DNA of 64,000 nucleotides from Periweissella cryptocerci. GTDB lineage: Bacteria; Bacillota; Bacilli; Lactobacillales; Lactobacillaceae. A model generated the notes under the pieces. The model had not been told where the DNA came from and searched no databases. It saw only the letters and a list, made by a program, of their open reading frames with translations. A program made the translations under genes and the position numbers. This document shows positions 24,893-34,846 of the stretch, piece after piece; the stretch's first letter is position 1, and each line of letters starts with the position of its first letter. The stretch is taken from the NCBI RefSeq assembly GCF_004358325.1, contig NZ_CP037940.1, forward strand, positions 2,604,001-2,668,000. The letters run 5' to 3'.

Positions 24893-25936
24893 ATGAAAAA
24901 AGTATTTCATTTTTTAAATACTGGTAATTATTCAGGTGCAGAAAATGTTGTAACTAATATCGCTTTACTGGTGGATGGGTATGATCACTACTATGTTTCC
25001 CCTGATGGCGATATTAATGCAATTCTTAATGAATTAGGAATTAATCATATATCTATCGAAAGCCTTTCGATAGATTCGATGAAACAAATAATCGTAAAAC
25101 ACAAACCTGACATTGTTCATGCACATGACTTCAGAGCAAGCATATTTGCGGCGAAAAATGCGAAGCTGATAAAAGAAAATAATGGGAAAATTATTTCTCA
25201 TTTACATAATAATGATCCGAGAATGGCAAAGGTAGGCTCATTACCATTAATATATAGATTGGCTATGCCAAAGTTTGATAATATTCTGGTTGTCTCAAAA
25301 GCAGTTATTAATGAATATGTATTTGAACATTCATTGGGAAAAAAAGCGATTATTTTGAATAACATTGTAAATCAAAAAATGATTGAAAAAAAATCCGTTG
25401 AGCTTGTTGCACCTAGTTCAGACTTGATTATGGTAGCTAGACTAGTTGAACAAAAAAATCCAATTAGATTTGTTAAGTTGGTAGGTGAGTTAGCAAATGT
25501 TGTTCCGAATATTAAAGTCATTATGGTTGGTGATGGTGATATGCGGGAGAAAATTGTGAACACTATTGAAAAATTGGGATTAACAGATAATATATCAATG
25601 GTGGGGTATGTTTCAAATCCGTACCCGTATGTAAAGGCAGCAAAAATTAGTATTCTTACGTCCAGCTGGGAAGGATTTGGTTTGAGCGCATTAGAGGCTT
25701 TAATACTTGGAAAACCTGTTGTTGCAACGCGAGTGGGTGGACTTGCAGGTTTTATTAATGAAGTTAATGGGTTACTTTCCGATGATGATGAAGAAATTGT
25801 GGAAGAAATCATAAAATTATTTTCTGATAATGACTATTATAAAGCAAAATCTAATGCTGCCTTAGCTAGTAGTACCCGAATTAATAACATCGAAGGTTTT
25901 ATATCCACGATTAAAAAAGTGTACGAGGGAATATGA
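24893..25936 (+). CDS. Glycosyltransferase family 4 protein
   Basis: The 347-residue GT-B enzyme shows VFHFLNTGNYSGAENVVTNI at the acceptor side, MVARLVEQKNPIRFVKLV at the start of the donor domain, and SSWEGFGLSALEALILGKPV with the catalytic glutamates. It is separated from the preceding gene by 14 bases, with TTGGAGAAATTAAA as ribosome site, and overlaps the next by four. From here to 33685 the DNA is visibly richer in A and T than in flanking operons, typical of transferred polysaccharide genes. Confidence 0.9.
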   Translation: MKKVFHFLNTGNYSGAENVVTNIALLVDGYDHYYVSPDGDINAILNELGINHISIESLSIDSMKQIIVKHKPDIVHAHDFRASIFAAKNAKLIKENNGKIISHLHNNDPRMAKVGSLPLIYRLAMPKFDNILVVSKAVINEYVFEHSLGKKAIILNNIVNQKMIEKKSVELVAPSSDLIMVARLVEQKNPIRFVKLVGELANVVPNIKVIMVGDGDMREKIVNTIEKLGLTDNISMVGYVSNPYPYVKAAKISILTSSWEGFGLSALEALILGKPVVATRVGGLAGFINEVNGLLSDDDEEIVEEIIKLFSDNDYYKAKSNAALASSTRINNIEGFISTIKKVYEGI

Positions 25937-26814
25937 TGAAGATTACAATATTGACCACTACGTATAATCGGGCGAAGTTACTTGATAAATTATATGGTAG
26001 TCTGCAAAAACAGACTAATAAAAATTTTGAGTGGCTGATTATCGATGATGGTAGTTCTGATAATACGGGAGAAATTGTGCGATCCTTTCAAAAAAAAGGT
26101 GATTCATTTGAAATAATTTATTACGTAAAGAAAAATGGTGGGAAACATACAGCTCTGAATTTTTCACATGGACATATCACTGGGGATGTGGTGATTATCA
26201 TGGATAGCGATGATATTCTTTTACCCAATGCGATTGAACGAATTTCTGATGAATGGGAAAGGCTTGAAAGCGTAAATTCCTACGGAACAATTACGTTTGA
26301 GCAACAAGATGAAAATAATAATTACTTAGGAAGATTTCCCCAAAAAAAGTTTGATGGCTCAGAATTAGATTACAGATTTCGAAATGGGGTTACTGGAGAT
26401 TTTGTCGAGACCATTCGAGCTGATATTTTTAAAAAATTTATTTTTCCAGAATATGTGGGTGAAAAATTTTTCCCAGAAGGTTGGCTTTGGACACAAGTAT
26501 TTTTGAGTTATCGGACGGTGGACTTTGATGAGGTACTTGCGGTAGGTGGTTATCAAGAAGATGGATTAACTAATGACGGTCGAAAGATGCGAATAAAATC
26601 GCCACATGCAATGATGGATTATTATGATGTAATGATGAATTTAAAGTTGCCATTTAAATTACGCATTAAAAGTGGGATTGCATTCAATACTTACGCTCAT
26701 TTTTTGAAACGAAATGAAATTGTTAAGACAAAACATCGCATTATGCGAGCAATAACTTATGTCCCAGGTGTGCTTATAGCGTGGCATTGGACAAAATATA
26801 AGTCGGAACGATAG
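25933..26814 (+). CDS. Glycosyltransferase family 2 protein
   Basis: The GT-A enzyme of 293 residues begins KITILTTTYNRAKLLDKLY and has EWLIIDDGSSDNT, KKNGGKHTALN and the metal-binding IMDSDDILLPNAIE segment, all typical of family 2 inverting transferases. The C-terminal half resembles WcaA/EpsI-type proteins. Its start overlaps the preceding gene by four bases. Donor and acceptor are unknown. Confidence 0.9.
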   Translation: MMKITILTTTYNRAKLLDKLYGSLQKQTNKNFEWLIIDDGSSDNTGEIVRSFQKKGDSFEIIYYVKKNGGKHTALNFSHGHITGDVVIIMDSDDILLPNAIERISDEWERLESVNSYGTITFEQQDENNNYLGRFPQKKFDGSELDYRFRNGVTGDFVETIRADIFKKFIFPEYVGEKFFPEGWLWTQVFLSYRTVDFDEVLAVGGYQEDGLTNDGRKMRIKSPHAMMDYYDVMMNLKLPFKLRIKSGIAFNTYAHFLKRNEIVKTKHRIMRAITYVPGVLIAWHWTKYKSER

Positions 26815-26825
26815 GAGTTAATAAC

Positions 26826-27977
26826 ATGATAGTATACGCACCCCTGTTTATCGTGGCTGCACTTGCAATGCTTTTTTCTGGAATGATTGGAAATAGAAAA
26901 ATTACTGAGATGCTCGGTTTTGTCATAATTCTGGGATTAGTAATTGTATCGGGTACTCGGTATCATCTGGGTGGATATGATTATCAGAATTATGTTTATA
27001 TGTTTAAACAGGCCCCCAGCTTAGCTCAGTTTAACTTAATTGATTATATTAAGTTAAATGGATTAATTGGAAATGATATTGGATGGACTTTGTTAAACTC
27101 GCTAATAAAGAGTCTAGGAATGGGATTTTATGGGCTCACGATGTTCGTTGCACTATTTTTTTGGCTTTCAATGTTTTTTGGCTTAAAAAAATTTTTTGCT
27201 AATATTAATGTATTAATTGTTATAGTTTTTTATAAATACTTTTTAGATATGTCATTTGTTTATATGAGGCAATCAATTGCAGTTGCACTATTTATCATTG
27301 CTCTCCCCGCGTTAAGGGATAGAAAAATAATACGCTATATGATTCTGGTAATATTGGCTGCAAGCGTGCATTTTTCAGCGATAATTTTAATTCCGTTATA
27401 TTGGATTGGGAACATTAAACTTTCTAAGAAAAAAGTAATTAGCTACTCTATTATTTTTACATTTAGCTTCGTTGCCTCATTGATGCATATTGATGTTATG
27501 AGCATTTTTTCTTCATTTGCAAACCTTATTGGTGGTACCGGTGGTACAAAAATATCTGAAGCTGCTGCGGGTAATTTATATGGTGGTAATGCGACAAATA
27601 TTCTACATTTACTAGAGTTCTGGGTACTAAATTTATTTTTGTTACTGAAATATGAAACTATTGATTTAGGCGATAAATCGAACGCGTTGATTATACGGCT
27701 GTTTCTAATTTTGCTACCCATATATTCATTATTTGCCGGATCGCCAATTATGGTCAGAGATGGATTTTATTTTCTTTTCACATACGCAATATTATTGGAT
27801 TTACTTACAAAGAATGTAACTATCAAAAATAGGTTGGTTACGTATATGGTAATCGCTACAATTTCATTTTATGGTATGTATAGATTTGCTACGAATTTTG
27901 ATAATGGTGCCAGTTATCACTACGATAGCTTTTTAATGCATAAAGAAAATCTAAAAACAAACGTTAATGTTGAATAA
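26826..27977 (+). CDS. EpsG-like polysaccharide polymerase (Wzy)
   Basis: The 383-residue protein has about ten transmembrane helices and a periplasmic-loop pattern typical of EpsG/Wzy polymerases: VSGTRYHLGGYDYQNYVYMF near the N-terminus, the MSFVYMRQSIAVALFIIALP helix pair, then ASVHFSAIILIPLYWI. It would join lipid-linked repeat units outside the membrane after flipping. A Wzx flippase is encoded three genes later. Sequence divergence in this class is high, so the call rests on topology and the few family motifs. Confidence 0.88.
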   Translation: MIVYAPLFIVAALAMLFSGMIGNRKITEMLGFVIILGLVIVSGTRYHLGGYDYQNYVYMFKQAPSLAQFNLIDYIKLNGLIGNDIGWTLLNSLIKSLGMGFYGLTMFVALFFWLSMFFGLKKFFANINVLIVIVFYKYFLDMSFVYMRQSIAVALFIIALPALRDRKIIRYMILVILAASVHFSAIILIPLYWIGNIKLSKKKVISYSIIFTFSFVASLMHIDVMSIFSSFANLIGGTGGTKISEAAAGNLYGGNATNILHLLEFWVLNLFLLLKYETIDLGDKSNALIIRLFLILLPIYSLFAGSPIMVRDGFYFLFTYAILLDLLTKNVTIKNRLVTYMVIATISFYGMYRFATNFDNGASYHYDSFLMHKENLKTNVNVE

Positions 27978-28004
27978 GTGCGGATAGTTGAAGGGGAGAA
28001 GAAA

Positions 28005-28970
28005 ATGTCCATATTAGTTTCTATTGTTGTGCCTGTATACAATGTTGAAGTTGTATTAAGTAGATGTATGGAATCGATTTTGAATCAAACATATTCTAAT
28101 TTACAAATCATATTAGTCAATGATGGATCAACCGATAATTCGGGGAACGTTTGTGATGAATACGCAAAAAAAGATTCACGAGTAACGGTAATACACCAAA
28201 AAAATCAAGGATTATCGGCTGCTAGAAATAACGCGCTTCCAAGTGTTAAGGGAAAGTATTTAATGTTTGTTGATTCAGATGACTTTATTGACACTAATTT
28301 AATTAGTGAATTGGTAGAAGCCATGAATCACTCGGAAGCAGAGATGGGAATATTCGACTATAAAACTGTTGACGGTAACGATATGAGCATTATAAGTTCC
28401 ACAAATTTTGAAGTGAGTAGAAATAATTACGGGGATGTGGCGTGGAATAAATTTTACTTAACAGAATTTTATTTAGAAAATAAGTTTTTATATCCAGTGG
28501 GAAAGTTATTTGAGGATACTGCTATTACACATGTTATTTATGCAGTCGCCAAGAAAAAGATAAAAATATCTGGCTCTTATTACTATTATGTGCGTAATCG
28601 AAGTGGAGCTATAACTTCTTCGGTATTGACAAAAGATCTTGCTTTAAAGAAATTTGAAGCACTAGATATTTTAGCAGATAACATTAATAAGTATAAAAAG
28701 CAGATAAGTTCAGAAAATTTTGAAATACTTTCAGTTATTCAAGAAAAATCATGGTTCTTTGCGATTATTGATTTTTTTCGTGCTAGTGATTTTAGTTTTT
28801 CAAGAGATGAATTTAGCCTATGTAAAACAAAAATTATGAACTTGCATTTGGAAAACAAACGTTCAAAAATCCCCCTAAAAGAATCAATTGCGTTGAATTT
28901 GATGATTGGCGCAGTAGTAATAAAATCGAATGGTTTAATGAAATTTATTAATAAGCTTGTTGAAATGTAA
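28005..28970 (+). CDS. Glycosyltransferase family 2 protein
   Basis: The 321-residue protein begins ILVSIVVPVYNVEVVLSRCM, with LQIILVNDGSTDNSG, NQGLSAARNNAL and MFVDSDDFID, the donor and metal sites of CpsJ/EpsH-like family 2 enzymes. ATG 28005 is chosen, as AAGGGGAG lies directly upstream; a GTG at 27978 lacks such a site. A second hydrophobic C-terminal region may associate with the membrane. Specificity unknown. Confidence 0.9.
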   Translation: MSILVSIVVPVYNVEVVLSRCMESILNQTYSNLQIILVNDGSTDNSGNVCDEYAKKDSRVTVIHQKNQGLSAARNNALPSVKGKYLMFVDSDDFIDTNLISELVEAMNHSEAEMGIFDYKTVDGNDMSIISSTNFEVSRNNYGDVAWNKFYLTEFYLENKFLYPVGKLFEDTAITHVIYAVAKKKIKISGSYYYYVRNRSGAITSSVLTKDLALKKFEALDILADNINKYKKQISSENFEILSVIQEKSWFFAIIDFFRASDFSFSRDEFSLCKTKIMNLHLENKRSKIPLKESIALNLMIGAVVIKSNGLMKFINKLVEM

Positions 28971-29029
28971 GAAGTTGAATCTTATACTTTTTTTAAATAG
29001 AATATGAATATTATGGATCAGGGTGGGTA

Positions 29030-29929
29030 ATGAATAAAATAAAAAAATTTAATAATATAGTACGTAGTGGTTTGCTACCATTGTATTTACGAAAAAGAAT
29101 GTCTATTAGCCAGGATGTTAGCCTAAATAAGGCGTATTACTGGCTAAATAAGCACTATGGAAAACAGGTAAAAAAGTATATTTGTGCGGCTAAGGGCAAG
29201 GACTCAGAAGGGCAAAAAAAAGATGGCCGAAATATTGTATGGCTTTATTGGGCACAGGGATTTGAGCAAGCCCCGGAGTTTGTTAAGTCGACGATTCAGT
29301 CGACAATTGATCATCTACAAGGGTATGATGTGCGAATAGTTTCTGAAGAAAATTTATTTTCCTACGTTGAATTTCCTGATTACATTTTAAAAAAGTGGAA
29401 GGAAGGAATAATTTCACAAACACATTTTTCTGATTTAGTCCGACTACAATTGCTAATTGAACATGGTGGGCTTTGGTTAGATTCCACTGTACTAACTACT
29501 GTAACTGCAATTCCTGATTATATGTCTGAGGCTAATCTTTTCTTTTATTCTAATTTGACTCGTCTATCGATAACGGGTTCAAATTGGTTAATATTTTCTA
29601 AATTCTCAAAAAATATAACGCTTACAGTAACTAGGGATATTTTGTTTGAATATTGGCAAAATAGAAATGCATTATCTGATTATTTTTTAATGCATCATGT
29701 TTTGACTCTTGTAGTTAATGAATATCCTGAAGATATCAAAATGATGCCAATTGTTAGCAATCAACAACCTCATGTGTTGGTCTCAGAATTATTTAAGGAA
29801 TTCAATCAAAACGTGTATTTTGAATATTGTGAATTGAGTGCTTTTCATAAATTGAATTATAAAATGATGATACCTACTGATGTTAAGGGAACGTATTATG
29901 AGCACTTAATCGTGGATAGAAAGTTTTAG
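29030..29929 (+). CDS. Capsular polysaccharide synthesis glycosyltransferase (GT32-like)
   Basis: The 299-residue protein fits the capsular polysaccharide synthesis family related to GT32: NIVWLYWAQGFEQAPEFVK, ISQTHFSDLVRLQLLIEHGG and LWLDSTV, in which the usual D-x-D is represented by LDS. GGGTGGGTA precedes the ATG. It lies between a family 2 transferase and the flippase and should add one sugar to the repeat unit. Confidence 0.85.
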   Translation: MNKIKKFNNIVRSGLLPLYLRKRMSISQDVSLNKAYYWLNKHYGKQVKKYICAAKGKDSEGQKKDGRNIVWLYWAQGFEQAPEFVKSTIQSTIDHLQGYDVRIVSEENLFSYVEFPDYILKKWKEGIISQTHFSDLVRLQLLIEHGGLWLDSTVLTTVTAIPDYMSEANLFFYSNLTRLSITGSNWLIFSKFSKNITLTVTRDILFEYWQNRNALSDYFLMHHVLTLVVNEYPEDIKMMPIVSNQQPHVLVSELFKEFNQNVYFEYCELSAFHKLNYKMMIPTDVKGTYYEHLIVDRKF

Positions 29930-29944
29930 AGAGATAATACTATT

Positions 29945-31399
29945 ATGCCGTCATTGAAAAAAAATTTCACATATAATTTGGTGTATCAAATATTAATTGT
30001 GTTAGTGCCAGTTTTAACCACACCGTATGTATCTCGTGTATTGGGAGCAGAATCATTAGGTGTGTATGGATTTACAGCATCAGTTGCTGGATATTTTTTA
30101 GTTTTTGCTAACCTTGGATTTGCAAATTATGGTAATCGAAGCATCGCTAAAGTTCGGAATGACAAATATCAGTTAAGAGAAACGTTTTGGAGTATATATA
30201 TGCTTCAAATATTAGTTGGATTAGTAATTGTATGTATATATTTGGTTGTGACGTTAGGAATCATGCGTCAAAATAATATTATTTTTTTAGTGCAAGGGAT
30301 AATAATTTTAAGCGCTTTGTTTGATACAACTTGGTTGTTTATGGGTTTAGAAAAATTTGGTATTGTTATTTTTAGAAACACGTTAATAAAAATACTAACG
30401 TTGGCTGCAATTTTTATGTTTGTCAAGGGACCAGATGATTTACTTAAATATGCATTGATTGTTCCGGCGGGACAACTGATAGGATTTATTATTGTTCTTC
30501 CAATGGCCGTGAAAGAAGTAGGAAAACTTAAGTTTAACCTAAAAAAAAGCTTTCAGCACTTTAAGCCCGTATTGGTATTATTCGTACCAATGATTGCAAT
30601 TAGTCTCTTTACATCGATGGATACCATTTTAGTTGGAATTTTTTCGTCGGCCAAACAAGTGGCTTTTTACCAATTAACATCGACAATTCTTTCGATGCCC
30701 AAAAGTGTAATTGGCGCCTTAGGGGCGGTTATGTTACCTAGACTGGCGCATACTTTTGCAAATGGAAACGACAATTCAAGCACAAATATTAGTGTGTATA
30801 TGGATAATTCTATAATATTTATATCGTTTTATTCTTTTGCCGCTATGTTCGGGTTAATTGGAGTAGCTCCTATTCTTGCAAATGTATTTTTAGGAAATGG
30901 CTACGGTGAAGTGGGATATTTACTAACAATAATTGCAACGGTAATTCCTATTTATGCGTGGGGAAACCTGATTCGCACGCAGCTGTTGATTCCTAAGTCA
31001 AATGATAAGCCATATGTCATCTCAATTGTATTAGGTGCAATTACAAATGTTACATTAAATTTAATTTTGATTCGTTTCCTTGGTGCCTTGGGTGGTGTAA
31101 TTGCAACGGTTCTCACAGAGTATGTATTAGCAACGTACGTAATGGTCTATTGTGCAAAAGACATACATTACTCGAGGTATGGAATGATGAGTGGCGTTTT
31201 TATTAGCATTGGAATCATAATGGCAATTGTTACGCGGTTAATAGGAATTAAAATGGGGTACGGGGTCGTTACGTTAATGGTTCAGGTGATTGTAGGAATG
31301 TTTATTTATTTAAGCTTTACACTGGTTTACCTTAAAAAATCCAAAAACAAATTATTTTCAGAATTGTCCTTGAAAGTTCTTGGGTATAAAATCATTTAG
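29945..31399 (+). CDS. Polysaccharide flippase (Wzx)
   Basis: The 484-residue MOP-superfamily protein has about 12-14 membrane helices. It begins KKNFTYNLVYQILIVLVPVL and TTPYVSRVLGAESLGVYGF, the standard start of oligosaccharide flippases of Gram-positive clusters. It would move lipid-linked repeats across the membrane for the EpsG-like polymerase. The gene starts 15 bases after the previous one. Confidence 0.93.
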   Translation: MPSLKKNFTYNLVYQILIVLVPVLTTPYVSRVLGAESLGVYGFTASVAGYFLVFANLGFANYGNRSIAKVRNDKYQLRETFWSIYMLQILVGLVIVCIYLVVTLGIMRQNNIIFLVQGIIILSALFDTTWLFMGLEKFGIVIFRNTLIKILTLAAIFMFVKGPDDLLKYALIVPAGQLIGFIIVLPMAVKEVGKLKFNLKKSFQHFKPVLVLFVPMIAISLFTSMDTILVGIFSSAKQVAFYQLTSTILSMPKSVIGALGAVMLPRLAHTFANGNDNSSTNISVYMDNSIIFISFYSFAAMFGLIGVAPILANVFLGNGYGEVGYLLTIIATVIPIYAWGNLIRTQLLIPKSNDKPYVISIVLGAITNVTLNLILIRFLGALGGVIATVLTEYVLATYVMVYCAKDIHYSRYGMMSGVFISIGIIMAIVTRLIGIKMGYGVVTLMVQVIVGMFIYLSFTLVYLKKSKNKLFSELSLKVLGYKII

Positions 31400-31483
31400 T
31401 AGTTCAAGTAAGTTAAAAAGCCTAAAGATTTGGAAGTCTTTGGCGTACATATATTAAAAAAATAAAATGATGGAGAGATTAAA

Positions 31484-32632
31484 ATGATAAAAAAGAGCTT
31501 TAATCAGGTAGGTAAGTTACTGAGCATCATACCTAATATTTTGCCCATTAGAAAAAATAAAATTGTTTTTGATAATTTTTCTGGACGTGGTTTTGGTGAT
31601 TCACCAAAGTATATTGCACAAAAGCTATTGTTAGAAAGAAATTTAGATTTAGTTTGGTTGATGAATGATATAAATTCTAAGCCTAATATTAAAGGTATTA
31701 GATTTATCAAACGAAAATCAATTAGGGCTGTATACGAGTTGGCTACCGCTAATGTTTGGGTAGACAACGTACGCAAATCATTAGTTACAAGAAAAAAGCG
31801 AAAGCAATTATATATTCAAACATGGCATGCATTTATGGGATTGAAGTATTTAGAAGCAGATTCCGAAAATACATTATCTCTTGGATATGTGAAATCTGCA
31901 CAAAAAGATGCAATGAGGACAGATATAATGTTATCTGGTGTGCATTTTAGAACGGAATTGTATAAACGTGCATTTTGGTTCAACGGGGAAGTGTTAGAAA
32001 CAGGAACACCACGTTTAGATTTGTTTTTTGAAAATCATTCGGAAATTAACGATAATGTAAATACATTTTTTAAGATAAATGAAAAGGCAAAAGTTGTTCT
32101 TTATGCTCCAACATTCCGTAAAAATTGGACTGTGGAAATGTATAGTCTTGATTTTGAACGTGTTCTGCAGAATGTACAACAAAGATTTAACGGCAGTTGG
32201 GAGCTACTCATTCGATTACATCCAAACGTTAATTTTAGTGATGTTGGTTTCAATAACGAAAAAATTCATCAAGCAAGTGGATATGCCGATTCACAAGAGC
32301 TGGTGTATCGAGCGGATATAATAATTTCCGACTATTCATCGATTATGTTTGATGGGATGATTGCTAAGAAAAAAGTTATTTTATATGTTCCAGATTTAGA
32401 TGAATATCAGAATGGTGATCGTAAGTTATATTTCAAAATTGATGAGTTACCATTTGTAGTGGCAAAATCAGAAAATGAACTAAATGATGTTATTCTGGGG
32501 TTTGATGATTCCGAATACGAGTCAAAGATAGCTAAATTCACAGATGAAATTGGCGTTGTAGAAGATGGACATGCTTCTGAGCGAGTGGCAAAAATAATTT
32601 TAGAACATATCGAGGGGAAAGATAAAAAATGA
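31484..32632 (+). CDS. CDP-glycerol glycerophosphotransferase family protein
   Basis: The 382-residue protein has the TagB/TagF C-terminal fold: LYIQTWHAFMGLKYLEAD (in place of the common QTWHGTPLK), YAPTFRKNW, LLIRLHPN and the SDYSSIMFDGMIAKK signature, with KVILYVPDLDEYQ after it. It should transfer glycerol phosphate from CDP-glycerol to the polymer or its lipid-linked repeat. The next gene, overlapping by four bases, encodes the matching cytidylyltransferase, a strong sign that the polymer carries phosphoglycerol. A teichoic-acid role is less likely inside this cluster. Confidence 0.9.
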   Translation: MIKKSFNQVGKLLSIIPNILPIRKNKIVFDNFSGRGFGDSPKYIAQKLLLERNLDLVWLMNDINSKPNIKGIRFIKRKSIRAVYELATANVWVDNVRKSLVTRKKRKQLYIQTWHAFMGLKYLEADSENTLSLGYVKSAQKDAMRTDIMLSGVHFRTELYKRAFWFNGEVLETGTPRLDLFFENHSEINDNVNTFFKINEKAKVVLYAPTFRKNWTVEMYSLDFERVLQNVQQRFNGSWELLIRLHPNVNFSDVGFNNEKIHQASGYADSQELVYRADIIISDYSSIMFDGMIAKKKVILYVPDLDEYQNGDRKLYFKIDELPFVVAKSENELNDVILGFDDSEYESKIAKFTDEIGVVEDGHASERVAKIILEHIEGKDKK

Positions 32633-33093
32633 AAAAATCAAAAATTGGGTTTACCGCTGGTACATTTGATATGTTCCATATTGGGCATTTGAACCTATTA
32701 AAGGCAGCTAAAGAAAGAACCGAATATTTAATTGTTGGCGTTAATGCGGCAGACTTGGTATTTTCATATAAGAAAAAATATCCTCTGATTGCTGAAGAAC
32801 AACGTTTAGCAATTGTCGAAGCCATTAAGTATGTTGATGAAGTTCATGTAATGGATTCACTAGATAAGATGGATGCATGGGAAAAGTACAAATTTGACAC
32901 TGTATTTATCGGAAGCGATTACAAGGGGAGTGAACGATATAAGCAGGAAGAAATACGACTTGCCAAGGTTGGTGCGATGGTTGATTATTTGCCATATACA
33001 GAGTCAATCTCGTCAACTGATTTAGCAAAACGAGTGCTCGATGATGAAGCTAATAAAGTTTATTTTAAAGAACATTTGGATGGGATGAAATAA
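32629..33093 (+). CDS. Glycerol-3-phosphate cytidylyltransferase-like (TagD family)
   Basis: The nucleotidyltransferase of 154 residues has TAGTFDMFHIGHLNLL, with the H-x-G-H active site (residues about 16-19), and the ISSTDLAKR motif that matches the I-S-[ST]-T-x-[IL]-x-x-R block of the family. It should make CDP-glycerol from glycerol 3-phosphate and CTP for the preceding transferase. It is somewhat longer than standard TagD (about 130 residues). Another polyol phosphate is possible. Confidence 0.87.
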   Translation: MKKSKIGFTAGTFDMFHIGHLNLLKAAKERTEYLIVGVNAADLVFSYKKKYPLIAEEQRLAIVEAIKYVDEVHVMDSLDKMDAWEKYKFDTVFIGSDYKGSERYKQEEIRLAKVGAMVDYLPYTESISSTDLAKRVLDDEANKVYFKEHLDGMK

Positions 33094-33094
33094 T

Positions 33095-33685
33095 ATGAAT
33101 ATTGTACGCAAAATCAGAACATTTTTCAGACTATATTCTGATTTTTTTCAAAATAAAATTGTACGTAACAAAAATTTTGTTGAAATACAAAAAAACGCGC
33201 GATTTTACGGAAAACCAATTATTCAAAATCGTACACAATCTGGAAAAATAGAAATTGGTAATAATGTGGTACTGAATTCACGTAATTTAAATTATCACGT
33301 AAATATGTATGCGCCAATGAAATTAATGATTAGTGGTAAAAGCGGAAGTATTAAAATAGGCGATAACACAAGAATTCACGGTACATTAATTCACGCATAT
33401 AACTCAGTTATAATTGGACGAAATGTTTTAATTGCTGCTAACACACAAATTTTTGACGCCAACAGACATGAGTTGCACTTTGATCATCCAGAGTTACGCT
33501 TAATTACTTCTGAGAATACGAAACCAGTAGTGATTGAAGATAATGTGTGGATAGGACTTAACTCAATTATTTTACCTGGTGTGACGATTCATGAAGGCGC
33601 TGTGGTTGCCGCGGGAAGTGTCGTTACAAAGGATGTTGAGAAACGGACTCTCGTTGGAGGGAATCCGGCAAAACGACTTAAATAA
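33095..33685 (+). CDS. Hexapeptide-repeat acyltransferase
   Basis: The 196-residue protein is a left-handed beta-helix acetyltransferase: IEIGNNVVLNSRN, IKIGDNTRIHGTLIHAYNSV, IIGRNVLIAANTQIFDANRH and VIEDNVWIGLNSIILPGVTI, ending VVAAGSVVTKDV and LVGGNPAKRLK. The DANRHELH segment carries the catalytic histidine of the maltose/galactoside acetyltransferase group. As the last gene of the cluster, it likely O-acetylates the polysaccharide. It starts one base after the preceding stop. Confidence 0.9.
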   Translation: MNIVRKIRTFFRLYSDFFQNKIVRNKNFVEIQKNARFYGKPIIQNRTQSGKIEIGNNVVLNSRNLNYHVNMYAPMKLMISGKSGSIKIGDNTRIHGTLIHAYNSVIIGRNVLIAANTQIFDANRHELHFDHPELRLITSENTKPVVIEDNVWIGLNSIILPGVTIHEGAVVAAGSVVTKDVEKRTLVGGNPAKRLK

Positions 33686-33750
33686 GGGTATTTCTGGTGT
33701 CAATAATTAATTTATTGAAATGGTACCGAGCCGTTAAAAAGCACTTAGTG

Positions 33751-33789
33751 AAAGGAAATTGACACAAAGTTAGTGTTAATTTCCTTTTA
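33751..33789 (+). terminator. Intrinsic terminator of the exopolysaccharide cluster
   Basis: AAAGGAAATT and AATTTCCTTTT pair around GACAC/GTGT. It closes the long plus-strand operon. Confidence 0.85.
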
Positions 33790-33944
33790 CTAAATCAGAT
33801 AGTTAACTGGTTAATTGTTATTTGTAAGCGATTCATACATTTTTAAGCACCACAAAAACATGACAGCCTGCTCCCGCCAAATAACCGACAAGTTCAAACC
33901 GCCATATTCATATGCATAACTAATCCATCCTCAACACCACCTCA

Positions 33945-34592
33945 TCACCGATTCCGACTCAACATCACCATCCGACACCGTTGCAAATGCACCTGATGTT
34001 CTGTCTCATTCTCAGGAAAAGCCAACTTCACCAACGGCATGTAATTGGCATCGACGGCGTTGTAGTCGGACTTGGTGCGCGAAATGTTGCTACGGGCGAC
34101 GAGGAGGGCACTGGTTTGCCCAAAAGTGTTGATAATCTGAGGTGAAGAAAACTGCTTTGACCAGATGAATACGTCGTAGCGGTATGCTTGACCGTCAGCG
34201 AAGGTGATGAACGACGCGGTCTTGACGTCTTCAACTCCAGGATCAAGTGCTTTGAGTTTTTGGACTTGAACTGCGAGCAACTCAATAATCGTATCGGCAA
34301 TTTGCGAATTGCCCTTGATCAGGGGCTTGATGAGCATGTTAAGCAAACTAATTTCATTGGTGACTTGATTGTTCATCATGAAATTATCGAAGCGTTCAAT
34401 AACCATCGAATCAGGGCGCACAACAATCTCGGTGTCGCGTTGGTGTTCTTCTTTTACCTGGTATTCGAAGACATCTAACTTGGCATTCGCAAGGTCCGCG
34501 TTCGTGCTATGTAAGTCGTCAAGAATGAAGGCGTGGACATTATGAATTTCAGCGTCATACTTTTCTTGAATCAAAGTTTGGATGTTTTGCAT
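33945..34592 (-). CDS. Hypothetical protein, 215 residues
   Basis: The protein is not recognised. The soluble product has no signal peptide or membrane segment. Predicted helices dominate the first 110 residues, and a beta-rich part follows (ASFITFADGQAYRYDVFIW). AGGTATTTCTATGC precedes the start on the minus strand. It is the last of four minus-strand genes that begin with the sigma-like regulator. The gap of about 250 bases to the Mrr gene contains that gene's terminator, so this one probably has its own promoter. Confidence 0.65.
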   Translation of the reverse strand: MQNIQTLIQEKYDAEIHNVHAFILDDLHSTNADLANAKLDVFEYQVKEEHQRDTEIVVRPDSMVIERFDNFMMNNQVTNEISLLNMLIKPLIKGNSQIADTIIELLAVQVQKLKALDPGVEDVKTASFITFADGQAYRYDVFIWSKQFSSPQIINTFGQTSALLVARSNISRTKSDYNAVDANYMPLVKLAFPENETEHQVHLQRCRMVMLSRNR

Positions 34593-34745
34593 AGAAATAC
34601 CTCGTGCTTTCGTAGGGAATGATATTTACAACATCGGAATCAAAACCGCATTCCAATGCGTAAATAGTAGCTGGTTATATGCATTCTAGCAAGCCCACTA
34701 CGGCGGGGTCAACGAAAACAGGGATAGTTCACAGAATCTTCTAAC

Positions 34746-34846
34746 TTGGGGGTGAATACACCTTATTCAGCCCCAAACATCAGTTAATGTGCCCCATATT
34801 AAAACCCCTGATACCAAGCGTTGGGCTGAGTATCAAGGGTTATTTC
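34746..34846 (-). terminator. Terminator hairpins after the Mrr-like gene
   Basis: On the minus strand, AACCCTTGATAC and GTATCAGGGGTT pair and are followed by TTAATAT (34799-34846). A second hairpin, TTGGGGCTGAATA with TATTCACCCCCAA, lies at 34746-34775. Confidence 0.7.
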
